This document shows, piece after piece, positions 1-10,800 of a DNA stretch of 64,000 nucleotides (the stretch's first letter is position 1; every line of letters starts with the position of its first letter). Position numbers and translations under genes: made by a program. The DNA comes from Gigantopelta aegis (Eukaryota; Mollusca; Gastropoda; Neomphalida; Peltospiridae). The notes under the pieces are model-generated. The model was given only the letters and a program-made list of their open reading frames with translations. It was not told the DNA's origin and did no database searches. Location: assembly GCF_016097555.1 (NCBI RefSeq), contig NC_054701.1:59737676-59801675 (forward strand), given 5' to 3'.

Positions 1-352
1 TCGGTGGCGTCGTGGTAGGCCATCGGTCTACAGTCTGGTAGGTACTGGGTTCGGATCCCAGTCGAAGCATGGAATTTTTAATCCAGATACTGACTCCAAA
101 CCCTGAGTGAGTGCTCCGCAAGGCTCAATGGGTAGGCGTAAACCACTTGCACGGCCATGGTTTGTGCTATCCTGCCTGTGGGAAGCGCCAATAAAAGATC
201 CCTTGCTGCTAATCGGAAGAGTAGCACATGTAGTGGCGACAGCGGGTTTCCTCTCAAAAGCTGTGTGGTCCTTAACCATATGTCTGACGTCATATAACCA
301 TAAATAAAATGTGTTGAGTGCGTCGTTAAATAAAACATTTCTTTCTTTCTAC
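1..352 (+). mobile_element. tRNA-headed SINE (type A head), nearly complete
   Basis: The head carries an A-box-like GGTGGCGTCGTGG and a B box GGTTCGGATCC (48-58). The body is shared with many other copies in the window, and the 3' tail ends in TTAAATAAAACATTTC followed by a short TTTC run. It is cut by the window edge, so the first bases and the left target-site repeat are missing. Copies at 2976, 18858, 26690 (minus), 53425 and 55367 (minus) share the head. The small ORFs in it are not genes. Confidence 0.85.
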
Positions 353-1091
353 CAAGGGCAATGTCCTTTGCTTTAAATCGCGTGGCAGTATCGTGAAACA
401 GAAAGTAGAAATGTCTACGAGTACATCGCTTGTTTTATTAACGAAAACAAAACCTGCTTTACTAAATTACGTTTTTGTTTGTGTACGCGGTTACTGTGAT
501 ATCAACATGTATATACATTATACATTATACAGTATAAACATTATATATATTGGACAACGCACCTATTATTTTTCCTGTACGTGATCAAAACGACGACAGT
601 ATAAATACATTTCGCGATCATTACGTGCATTGTACGAAATTAAACAAACAAAACCGACGAGATCTTAATAAGAAGTGAACTCCTAGCTGATTGGCTCAGT
701 GTAAAGATAACCAACCAATCGTCTTTCAATATGTAAAAAATATTCTAGGAAGTGCATTGTGAACAGAATGGAAAGATTTGTGGCGTTGTGGATTGGATTT
801 AATAAACAATTAAAATGGCGGAGTTAAAAAACAAACAACACAAGCGTGATTTGTTCAATTTAGGGGCGCGTTATTTCGCGCCCGTCAGATTGAGTTGACC
901 GGGGGGTTCACGGGCGTGATAGCGCTCGCGCCCGTCAAAAACGAAGGTCTGCCCCTTATGTCATTCACTGCCGAGTTCTTTTCAGTAATTTCTGGTAGGG
1001 GCATGTTTACATGTACATTTACATTTACTACAAATCAAGGTGGTTTGGTGGAGAAAATATATAGTTCTGTACCTCTTGTCAGAGTACTTAA
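353..1091. other. Intergenic, AT-rich, no gene recognised
   Basis: No convincing coding exon is visible. A locally GC-rich patch at about 860-960 contains repeated GCGCCCGTCA-type motifs (GGGGCGCG, CGCGCCCGTC), unlike the AT-rich surroundings. It could be a promoter-proximal patch or a repeat remnant. The TTAA at 1088-1091 is the left target site of the next element. Confidence 0.4.
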
Positions 1092-1920
1092 AGCCGCACA
1101 CCCTAGTTCCATCCAGCGAAAATAAATTATAATTTGGTTAATCTACAAACCTGTAACACACTTAGATCACGTTTTTATCAAATGGAGTGAAAAGCAGGTT
1201 TTATATCGATAAATACCATGGGAATCCCCATGTCCCAATTGCTTGAAATAATTTTGAAAGTTAGTATTCTGATGTCACCGGTAGATGTCGCTCGAAGCAC
1301 AGCAATGCCTACGTCACGACAAATTTCACAGAGTGCGCACAGACTTGAGGTGCGTTCTTTTCACCTCTCCTGGACATGTTCCAACTGTTCTGTCCTGGTT
1401 GTATCCCCTCTCCAGATATCGTAAGACTTAGCAAAATTATTGGTTTTAAGGGTTTGTAACGTTTTGTATTGAGACACTTACTTGCCTGAACTTTATTGTT
1501 ACTGAAAATGTTCACGAACTGTGAAGAAAAATCTCACATATGAAGAACAACAAATCGGATGTTGATTGCGCGAACTGTGCACGAGAAAACAAACCGAACC
1601 AAAATATTAACGGTCACGTGGTATACCAACGTCTGTGACATTGAAATGGAAATATCCCGTCTAAAAACAGATTAGACCTTGTCTGCTCAACGTTTTTTTC
1701 TCAAACATGCGTCCGTTTTTAAGAAATAAGAAAAATGCATTTTGTGGTATTACAAAAACCAGGATTACCAGGATTACCAAAAAACTTCAGGTGAATGGAA
1801 ATGTGTATTCTAATTAATAAAATGTAAGTAAAGAGCAATTTTATTTGTGAAAAAATGGGTTTAATAGCGAAAAACAACGCCGTAATGGTTAACAACTAGC
1901 CGTAACTAGGGCGTGTCCCT
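1092..1920 (+). mobile_element. Non-autonomous DNA transposon (MITE), TTAA target site, copy 1
   Basis: About 829 bp bounded by TTAA on both sides (1088-1091 and 1921-1924). The ends are imperfect inverted repeats: the left begins AAGCCGCACACCCTAGTT and the reverse complement of the right reads AAGGGACACGCCCTAGTT. A second copy in the same orientation lies at 9389-10210, similar throughout and sharing the same ends. There is no transposase. TTAA duplication is typical of piggyBac and Kolobok elements; which one applies is not decided here. Confidence 0.75.
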
Positions 1921-2164
1921 TTAATGAAGTTCTATACTGTAGATTGGTAGGCAAAGTATTTTTTTAATTTAAAGTAATTTTCACATGTCGGAAATAATTT
2001 GTTTACATTTTACTTTTTAGTTTTTTTATATATATTTTTTGTTGCAGTAAGACTAAAGAGTAAGAGTGTTCAGCATAGCAGGATTCATTCCAGACTGAGT
2101 TTAATATCCTAAAATGGTACTAGTAGTGTTTCATAAATTGTGTGTGTCTCCCCTCCCCCCCCCT

Positions 2165-2264
<100 letters not shown>

Positions 2265-2648
2265 ACACACACATACATACATGTGTATAGTCATGTCTAT
2301 GGGGGAAGTGCATCTAAAGGATCTCTTGCTTATTTCTCGGTAGGAGTAGGCTATATGGAGTGTCGGCAGCAAATTTTCCCTCTCATCTATGTCGGACACC
2401 ATATATATCCTTTGCAATCCTTGGAATTTAAACAATTTTACAAAAGGAATATTAACAAATGTTTCTATTATAGGTATATGTATATGCCACTTGACTATGA
2501 GAAAAGACAATAAAAAAGATTTTTTCAGCAATAAAACTATTGCAAATGGCCAGATTGTTATTCATAAAATTAAATCCATTTCAATTCATGTTTCTTGCAT
2601 TATTTTTAAAAAATAATTTGCACAATGCATATGAATTTGTTATTTTAG

Positions 2649-4103
2649 CTCAAAAGGGTATCTTCACAACGAGACAATTCAAAGAGGGTGATTTCCTCCT
2701 ACATTGTAATGAGAAAAGGCTAATTGTAGAGGAGGGGAGAAAACGAAGCCAAACAAAACTGAATGGGCTGAATATTTTTTATATAAAGGAGCAATCCGGA
2801 AAAGAAATCTGGTAAAGTTTTATAATTGTGTATAATAATAATATGTTAATAATTATTTTCTACTATTAAACATTTATAGGTATTCTTAAGAATAATTTCT
2901 ATTGTGGATAAATGTAAATGTTTGCTTACTTCACCTACAGTGTTGATCCATAGAGGAAGCATCTAAAACAAATGACCGGCCCCGGTGGCATCGTGGTCAT
3001 AGGCCATCGGTCTACAGGCTGGTAGATACTGGGTTCGGATCCCAGTCGAGGCATGGGATTTTTAATCCAGATACCGACTCCAAACCCTGAGTGAGTGCTC
3101 CGCAAGGCTCAATGGGTAGGTGAAAACCACTTGCACCGACCAGTGATCCATAACTGGTTCAACAAAGGCCATGGTTTGTGCTATCCTGCCTGTGGGAAGT
3201 GCAAATAAAAGATCCCTTGCTGCCTGTCGTAAAAGAGTAGCCTATGTGGCGACAGCGCGTTTCCTCTAAAAAAACAGTGTCAGAATGACCATATGTTTGA
3301 CGTCCAACAGCCGATGATAAGATAAAAAACCAATGTGTTCTAGTGGCATCGTTAAATAAAACAAACTTTACTAAAACAAATGACATTGCTGAGATGGTAA
3401 TCCTTTAGCCTGACATAAGTTACTACTATGCTTACATAATTGACTAAAAACAAATAGAATGTGATTTTTTTTCATGTTATTTTGTTCTAGGATTGTTAAT
3501 GTTATCTTTTCCACCTTTCACATAGTGAATTATTTTTACCACTTCACCTAGGCAAATTTCCTTGGGAAATGGTTCTCAGTAGTTCTTAAATCTAAAGTGC
3601 TAGAAATTCTGTTTTTGATTTCTATGTATACTTTTAAAATATATTATAATGGAACATTTTGAATAAACTCAATAACGTTTTCAGCAATATAAATGTCTAT
3701 AGATACCATATCGATTAAAACGAATTGCTAAACCGTTAAAAATCAGTGTGCTCCGACATCATATTGTGGAAAACACATGAGCCACAAGTGTAAACATAGT
3801 TTGTACTGAATGGTACGTTACCCTCATATTGCTTTTATTGCTTTGAATTACCCAGGTTTTTATCTCAAGCTTTCATTTTCATGCATATTCTATTCTTTTT
3901 TTTGTTTTAGTATTGATGCAACATTTGCAAATGGTTTATTTCGGTTGGTAAGAAACATTGCACCAAAAAAGGCCAACACAATACTCAGAACCGTTTGTGT
4001 GAAAGGACAATCCCACCTACCGGGTAGCTTTATTTGCAGCTAAAGCCTTGCATTCAGGGGAGGAGTTACTTGCTAACTTAAATACATTCCATGGAGGATG
4101 GAG
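2649..4103 (+). pseudogene. KMT5A-like SET-domain exons (two exons, frame disrupted)
   Basis: Two exons encode the core of a SET domain like that of the KMT5A (SETD8/PR-Set7) histone H4 lysine-20 methyltransferase group. Exon 2649-2811 follows a TTTTAG acceptor and encodes KGIFTTRQFKEGDF. It ends at a GT donor in phase 2. Exon 3911-4103 follows TTGTTTTAG and completes the codon to read EICIDATFANGLFRLVRN, then PKKANT, as in the SET signature. The C-terminal SET motif, read as ALFAAKALHSGEELL, lies in a different frame about 4030-4080, as if about 7 bases (near 4018-4025) had been inserted. The cofactor and substrate region is therefore broken in one frame. The catalytic-region motif expected as YDYG reads ANLN. 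The start exon was not found. The gene downstream (7894 on) is on the same strand, but its phase does not join to this exon. I infer a decayed or split family member. Confidence 0.6.
2976..3370 (+). mobile_element. tRNA-headed SINE (type A), full length with 13 bp target-site duplication
   Basis: B box GGTTCGGATCC, the body shared with other copies, and a tail ending GTTAAATAAAACAAACTTTA. Perfect 13 bp direct repeats CTAAAACAAATGA flank it at 2963-2975 and 3371-3383. It lies in the intron between the two SET exons. Confidence 0.93.
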
Positions 4104-4410
4104 GTACATGTCACTGAATAAATATTTTAGTTTTGTCCCAATTATTTATGAGTAAATGCAATACATATAGATAACAAATTTGATTGGGTACATACATGCA
4201 GGACTTATTTTTAGCAGTAATGACTTTCAGAATCTGTTCATTATCATATGGTTAGTATGTTGTAACAGACACCTGTTCTGGTAAATAATCATATTTTATT
4301 TTGTAATGATCATGGAGTAATGATGAACAAATACACTGTAGACACCATATCGATATATTTACCCAACTCTAACAAACGATGGATATATAATGAGGTGTAC
4401 AACTGGTATA

Positions 4411-4592
4411 TCAATGGCCGTGGTATGTACTATCCTGTCTGTGGTGGTGCATACAAAAGATCCATTACTACTAATGAAAAACAGTAACATGTTTCCTCTC
4501 CAAGACTCATAATCACCAAATGTTTGACATCCAATAGCCGATGATTAATAAATCAATCTGCTCTAGTGGTGTCCTTAAACAAAACAAACTAT
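4411..4592 (+). mobile_element. SINE fragment, 5'-truncated
   Basis: Matches the body and 3' domain of the window's SINEs (GGCCGTGGTATGTACTATCC, then GACATCCAATAGCCGATGAT and CTAGTGGTGTC, ending AAACAAAACAAACT). The tRNA-like head is missing. Confidence 0.8.
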
Positions 4593-4913
4593 AATAAGAT
4601 GTTGATAGACAGCCTAAAGTTATCTAAAAACGGAAAAAAAGTTTCAATTTGTTATTCCTGAATAATGTACAGGCGAAATATATTTATTGTACCAAACATT
4701 TTATTCTTAAAAAGCTTAGATGCAAAGGCAGTAGTATTTGCAGTGGGTCAGTTTACTTTGTTTATAACTGATATATATCTTGACACCGACTAGTGTGCAG
4801 TGTAAGTCAAAATGGTACAGAAAGTGTATTTATAATTATTCTTAGGGTATTCCTGACCACTGTTTAACATAATATTATAAATGGAATGGTATAGTACGTC
4901 TGTATGAATGTAT

Positions 4914-4916
<3 letters not shown>

Positions 4917-4967
<51 letters not shown>
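4917..4967. repeat. (TA)n microsatellite
   Basis: About 50 bp of TA dinucleotides immediately left of a Tc1/mariner inverted repeat. It served as the insertion site (TA target). Confidence 0.97.
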
Positions 4968-4969
<2 letters not shown>

Positions 4970-6264
4970 TCTTCAAAAAAAGAAACGCAAAAGGGTACAA
5001 ATATAACTCCGATTTTGTTTATATATATATTTGTGAATATAAGGTCATTGCACTCCCAAACACATTCAACGGTTACAGAAAAACGCAGCTACTGTAAAAT
5101 TTTCAAATCGCATTCAAACGTGCAAACCATGTCACCACTTGCATTGTCTGCACGTGCAACATAACAACAGTTAAAAGTGCAAAACTTTCCCTAGCCTCTG
5201 TATCTGGCCGACAGTATTATGCCACTCTCAGTGAACCGCAGAGAAACAATGTCATAATAAGTTTTTTCCAAAGGCCGTTGCTAAGGGCATTCCATGTGTC
5301 CCCAAACCATTCCAGACTGTGGGAAAGCAACATGATAATTTTACCACGGGTCACTTCCCCCGGGCAGGACCGCTACATATACGCCACCTTCGGAACGATT
5401 GACTACTGCCACCTCCACAGCCGCAGCAATACACGCATTTCCGACCAGACCGCACGGAACCGCCTACGTGAGGTAGGAATTCGTGCCAGACGTCCAGTTC
5501 GAGGTGTCATCTTAACACCACAACACCGTCGACTCCGACTGCAGTGGTGCCATTCATCGACAATGGCCTCAACTGCGATGGAGACAGTGTGGTTCAGTGA
5601 CAAGTCCCGATTTTGCTCCGACGTCATGATGGAAGATGTCGCGTGTATAGGCGTCGTGGTGACCGTTATGCGGCAAACTGCGTGCAGGAAGTGGACAGAT
5701 TCGGCGGGGGTAGTGTCATGGTGTGGGCAGCCATCTCACACACTGGCAGAACTGACCTGGTCCACGTCGGGCAACCTGAATGCACAGGGCTACATTGACC
5801 AGATCCTCCGCCACACATCGTTCCAGTTATGGCCAACGCCAACGCAGTGTTCCAACATGACAACGCCAGGCCTCACACAGCACGTCCTCACAACGGCTTT
5901 CCTACAGAACAACAACATTAATGTCCTTCCGTCGATATCACCGTATTTGAACCCAATAGATCTATGGGACGAGTTGGACCGACGCCTCCGACAGCGACAA
6001 CCACAGCCCCAGACCCTGCCCGAGCTGGCAGCAGCCTGCAGGCCGAGTGGGCCACCATCCCCCGGGACGTCATCCGTACTCTGGGCTTCAATGGAGGCGG
6101 TGCCAGGCAGTTGTCAACACCACGCGGAGGCCACACCCGGTATTGACTCCAGATGACACCTTGGTGGTGTGTCCTAGGACTAGAGTGAATTGTCACCATT
6201 CAATAATTAAATCAATTCAAATGTTACGACAATGTGGTTTTGCGTTTCTTCTTCTTTTGAGAGT
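4968..6264 (+). mobile_element. Tc1/mariner-type transposon with degraded transposase
   Basis: Terminal inverted repeats are visible: left ACTCTTCAAAAAAAGAAACG and right, reverse complemented, ACTCTCAAAAGAAGAAGAAA, both in TA-rich DNA. The internal region (about 5340-6150, plus strand) encodes a Tc1-like transposase: the helix-turn-helix part includes RISDQTARNRLREVGIRARR; then FGGGSVMVWAAISHTGRTDL, and a DNARPHTA / SPDLNPIEH / WDELDRRLRQRQ catalytic tail recognisable only across frames. Several frameshifts are present, so the copy is dead. Family: DDE transposase, DD34E type. Confidence 0.88.
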
Positions 6265-6272
6265 ATATATAT

Positions 6273-7734
6273 ACTGAACAGCAAAGAAAACGCGACGATT
6301 CAAATAATTACTTGTAACAAAATTAGAAAACAATTGGAAAATAGTTTTTTAAAGGTTGCATATAAATTCACTAAAGCTATAATTTTAATGTGTTTCACTA
6401 TATAATAATAAAAAAAGGTCACCATTTACACGTCCTCATCCATGTGTTACAGAAGAAATTTATTTTTTTGACCTATTGGGTATAAAAGTCAAAAACAAAC
6501 GATAGTGCAACGTGTGTTTCAGTTTAGCAGATCGACACCGAACCTTATGGTGTTTACAAGCCGGATGGACAGTCCCAAGAGAAGCGGAAGACCTAAGGTT
6601 ACATCTAATAGACAGGACATATCCGATATGCGTTGTTACAGCATATTCAATTGGTGTTTCAAAAGCTTAGATGCACACCGAAACTTATGGTGTTTACAAT
6701 GCCGGTAGGTCCCAGTGTAGCCAGAGACGTGTGACGTCACATCTTCGAGATCGCTTTTTGACAGCATCCTCGAGAGCTCAGCAGATCATTGGTACACGCA
6801 ACAGACCAATCGGCAGTGATACAGATCGTCGCCGTTTGAGACAGACAAGACTGCATGACAGATTCTAACAAGACGTCACCGACTAGCTCGGCGTAACTGG
6901 GCCCAGGCTCACTGGAATTGGAGAAGTCAACAATGGCAACATGTCATCTTTTCAAACGAAATCTGATTTTGTATCCATATGGCCGATGGTTGGATACATG
7001 TATGGAGACATAGTAGAGAACGCTTCAGAGATACATGTGTCCTTGAACGTGATCGTTGGGGAGGCGCGTCGCTGATGTTATGGGGTGCAATATGTTGGGG
7101 ACGTCGTGTTCCACCTGTAATCTTATAGAACAATGGAGTGGGGGACCGGCTGCTGGGTGGGGCATTGATGAAGTGCTCCAGCCTGTACTTTTGCCACTCA
7201 TGGCTGGCCGACGTCGGATGGTTTTGGAACAAGACAACGCCAGAGCCCACAGCGCACGTTTGACACAGGACTTCTTAGCTCGGAATAACATCATTACAAT
7301 GGACTGGCCAGCTTTAAGTCCTGACTTAAATCCTATAGAACACTTGTGGGGTGAAATTGAGCGTAGGATCTATCGACGTCACGTGCTTCCAGCCACATTA
7401 CAGGAATTGACCGATGCTGTTTTACATGCCTATAACACCATCCCTAAAGGGATCGTAAGGAATTGTTTCGATCCATGACACGACGATGTGCTGCAGTGAT
7501 TGAAAACAACGGTGCTGATACACGTTATTAACTTTGTGCTATCTTTAATTAGCGATTTCCAATTAATTATGTGCAAACTGTCGTGTTTGTGAATTAAACC
7601 AATAACTTCGTTTATTGAGCAATTCAATGTTATGTTTTGTAAAATGATAGTTGACATAATACTTATAAATTATAACCCCACAATTGCACAATTCTATTAT
7701 GATTTGGAATCTCGCGTTTCTTTTGCTGTTCAGT
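6273..7734 (+). mobile_element. Second Tc1/mariner-type transposon, different family, degraded
   Basis: Inverted repeats ACTGAACAGCAAAGAAAACG (left) and the matching TCGCGTTTCTTTTGCTGTTC (right) lie in TATATATA on both sides. The 3' half of the transposase is well kept at 7056-7478: EQDNARAHSARL, then SPDLNPIEHLWGEIERRI, the second Asp and the DxE of a DD34E catalytic triad. The N-terminal half is broken, and an internal duplication (the motif ACACCGAA..TTATGGTGTTTACAA occurs near 6535 and 6675) is present. The left end is separated from the previous element only by a short shared TATATATA tract. Confidence 0.88.
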
Positions 7735-7893
7735 ATATATATATATATATGTTTGTGTACGTGTGTATGCTAGCAATGCAAATAATGTGTCCTTGTATAG
7801 GATAGACATTAATTACTTCAATAGATATAATATAGGTTTGCTGATATTTTCCATTGTGATTTTGTATGATATTTATGCATTCTTTCATTTCAG

Positions 7894-10800
7894 ACTACTG
7901 AGATGGCTCCAACTACTTCTTCTTTAGGTATTTGTTATTTTATGTCGTTAATTGCACAATGCACTAAAGATGTTTATTTGGTATTTTGTTTTGACTGTAA
8001 ATATAATAATGAACTATAATATGTTTTTCGCCATTTAAGCTTCACATATGTTACTTTTCAGATAGTGCCTAAATATTGCCTTCATATAAAAATAAAATAG
8101 GAGTAGTCTACCAAGCTATATTTAATCTCATAGTTCCATGATAATAGTTAAGGACGTTTTGTGGGAAGGCATGGGTTCTGATAGGCCGGAATGAATGAAT
8201 CAATGAATGAATGAATGTTTAACGACACCCCAGCACGAAAAATACATCGGCTATTGGGTGTCAAACTATGGTAATGCAAATAAATAAAGTGATGATCAAC
8301 ATCAATATAAAAATTCAAGGTTTAAACAAAAACAGTGTAAAGAACTGTGCAAAAATACAAATACGAATATCACAGAATTTTACGGACACCGAATCTTACT
8401 CTAAACTTCAATTTGTGCTGTATTGGCCATTCTCAAAGAGAATGTTACACCCCTGCACCACGGTGAGGTTACAGCACGCGCAGGGGTTCTCAACGAGAAT
8501 GTTACACCCCTGCACCACGGTGAGGTTACAACACGCGCAGGGGAGGCCGGAATGAAGTCATCATTGTTGTTATATTTTATTTGCTTTTGTCAGGTCCAAC
8601 TGATCTGAAAGTTGAAGATTTTAACAAGAAATATAAGCCTATGTTTAGAACATTTAAGGAATGGCCTGGAATTGAGGTTGAAAGTTGCAATGGTACCGGT
8701 ATGTGATAAATTTTGTTTAATGTTTGAGTAAAACAAATTGATCAGACTATTAACCACTAGTTCATCTGTTAATACCTGTAAAACACTAAAAACCTGTTTG
8801 TTAAAACAACCCTGAAAGGAGCAGTCTCAAAATTCCGTAATAAATAAAATTATTAATTTTTATTTTGCATTTTAAAAATTATACTTTGAAATACAAGTCC
8901 ATTAAAATAATTTTATTTACTATTAGAAAACAAAAATTGAAAACTGTTTGCATGGTGACATTAGTTTAAATTTGAATCAGGTCTCTACATTGACGAAGGA
9001 TTGGCTAAGAACAAATTTTCTATGTGTATTATATTTTTAGCCAAGGATTTATATGGAGACCATTATATGTCAAGTTAAAGATTTTATTTTGTAGGTTACA
9101 TTAAACAGACTGAACTCAAGTCTGAAATGTCTTTCAAAATGCTAATGCATCTGTTGTGTTTATACCAATGTTTAATAACAAGTCCATGATGTAACATATG
9201 TTTTCACAAGTGCATTTTTTGTTAGTTCCTGTCGCAATTTGTTTTGTTTTGATATGTACATTATAGGCAGTTGTGTATCATTTCTTACATTTAGGTGGCA
9301 ATGCTATAAGACAGAAGAAACATAAATATTGCGAACTCTGCAGTCTGTCATTTATTGACTGGAAACAGGTATAGTTAAAACATTTTAAAAGCCGCACACC
9401 CTAGTTCCATCCAGCGAAAATAAATTATAATTTGGTTAATCTACAAACCTGTAACACACTTAGATTACGTTTTTATCAAATGGAGTGAAAAAGCAGGTTT
9501 TATATCGATAAATACCATGGGAATCCCCATGTCCCAATTGCTTGAAATAATTTTGAAAGTTAGTATTTTGATGTCACCGGTAGATGTCGCTCGAAGCACA
9601 ACAATGCCTCCGTCACGACAAATTTCACAGACTTGGGGTGCGTTTCTTTCACCTCTCCTGGACATGTTCCAACTGTTCTGTCCTGGTTGTATCCCCTCTC
9701 CAGATATTGTAAGACTTAGCAAAATTATTGGTTTTAAGGGTTTGTAACGTTTTGTATTGAGACACTTACTTGTCTGAACTTTATTGTTACTGAAAATGTT
9801 CACGAACTGTGAAGAAAAATCTCACAAATGAACAACAACAAATCAGATGTTGATTGCGCGAACCGTGCACGAGAAAACAAACCGAACCAAAATGATAACG
9901 GTCACGTGGTATACCAACGTCTGTGACATTGAAATGGAAATATCCCCTCTAAAAATAGATTAGACCTTGTCTGCTCAACGGTTTTTTCTCAAACGTGCGT
10001 CCGTTTTTAAGAAATACGAAAAATGTATTTTGTGGTATTACAAACACCAGGATTACCAGGATTACCAAAAAACACTTCAGGTGAATGGAAGTGTATATTC
10101 TAAATAATAAACGGTAAGTAAAGTGCAATTTTATTTGTGAAAAAATGGGTTTAATAGCGAAAAACAACGCCGTAATGGTTAACAACTAGCCGTAACTAGG
10201 GTGTGTCCCTTTAAGAAAGTCAAAGGATGTGAAAAGCTTTGGAACCAAAATTTTGCAGAATGCCAATCCTCTAGCAGGTGTGGGTACATTTGCATCCATG
10301 TAGTAAGCTATTCATTAAACACTGGTGAAGTAATTTAGTGATCCTTTAGTGGGGAGGTACAGTGAAGTATATTAGGTCTAAATGGTTTACCAAACATTTT
10401 ACACACTACACAGTATTCTATGTAATAACTATTGAACAGTTTCAGTTAATAAATGTAGTATACAATAAAACAATTTTGTCCTGTATTCTTGGGATTTGGT
10501 ATACTGAATGCGACTTTCAAAAATAAGCTATTCACACATTTTTTATAGATTATACACATATAGATGTACTGATTTCTGCTTCTATCATTAAAGTGTCACC
10601 CAGTTTGAAAACAAATGTGTTCAGGTACATTGATATAGAATTTTACTGAACATCTTTTAGAATGTGATAGCATACTGCAAGATGTTATTGATGTTGTTAT
10701 ACGATGTAATAAATTACTGAAGTATAGTTCTATTATATTTGCAGCATGTTGTAGGACAATGTCACCAAGATGCATACAGAGAGCATGTATCACTGTTTGG

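Noticed and set aside
48-58. tRNA genes
   Set aside because: A- and B-box-like motifs occur only in SINE heads; no complete cloverleaf was recognised.
78-338. Repeated small frames such as MFYLTTHSTHFIYGY in many places
   Set aside because: They are translations of the SINE body and tail and recur wherever the SINEs lie.
5918-6199. Minus-strand frames across the Tc1/mariner elements
   Set aside because: Shadows of the plus-strand transposase, with no family resemblance.
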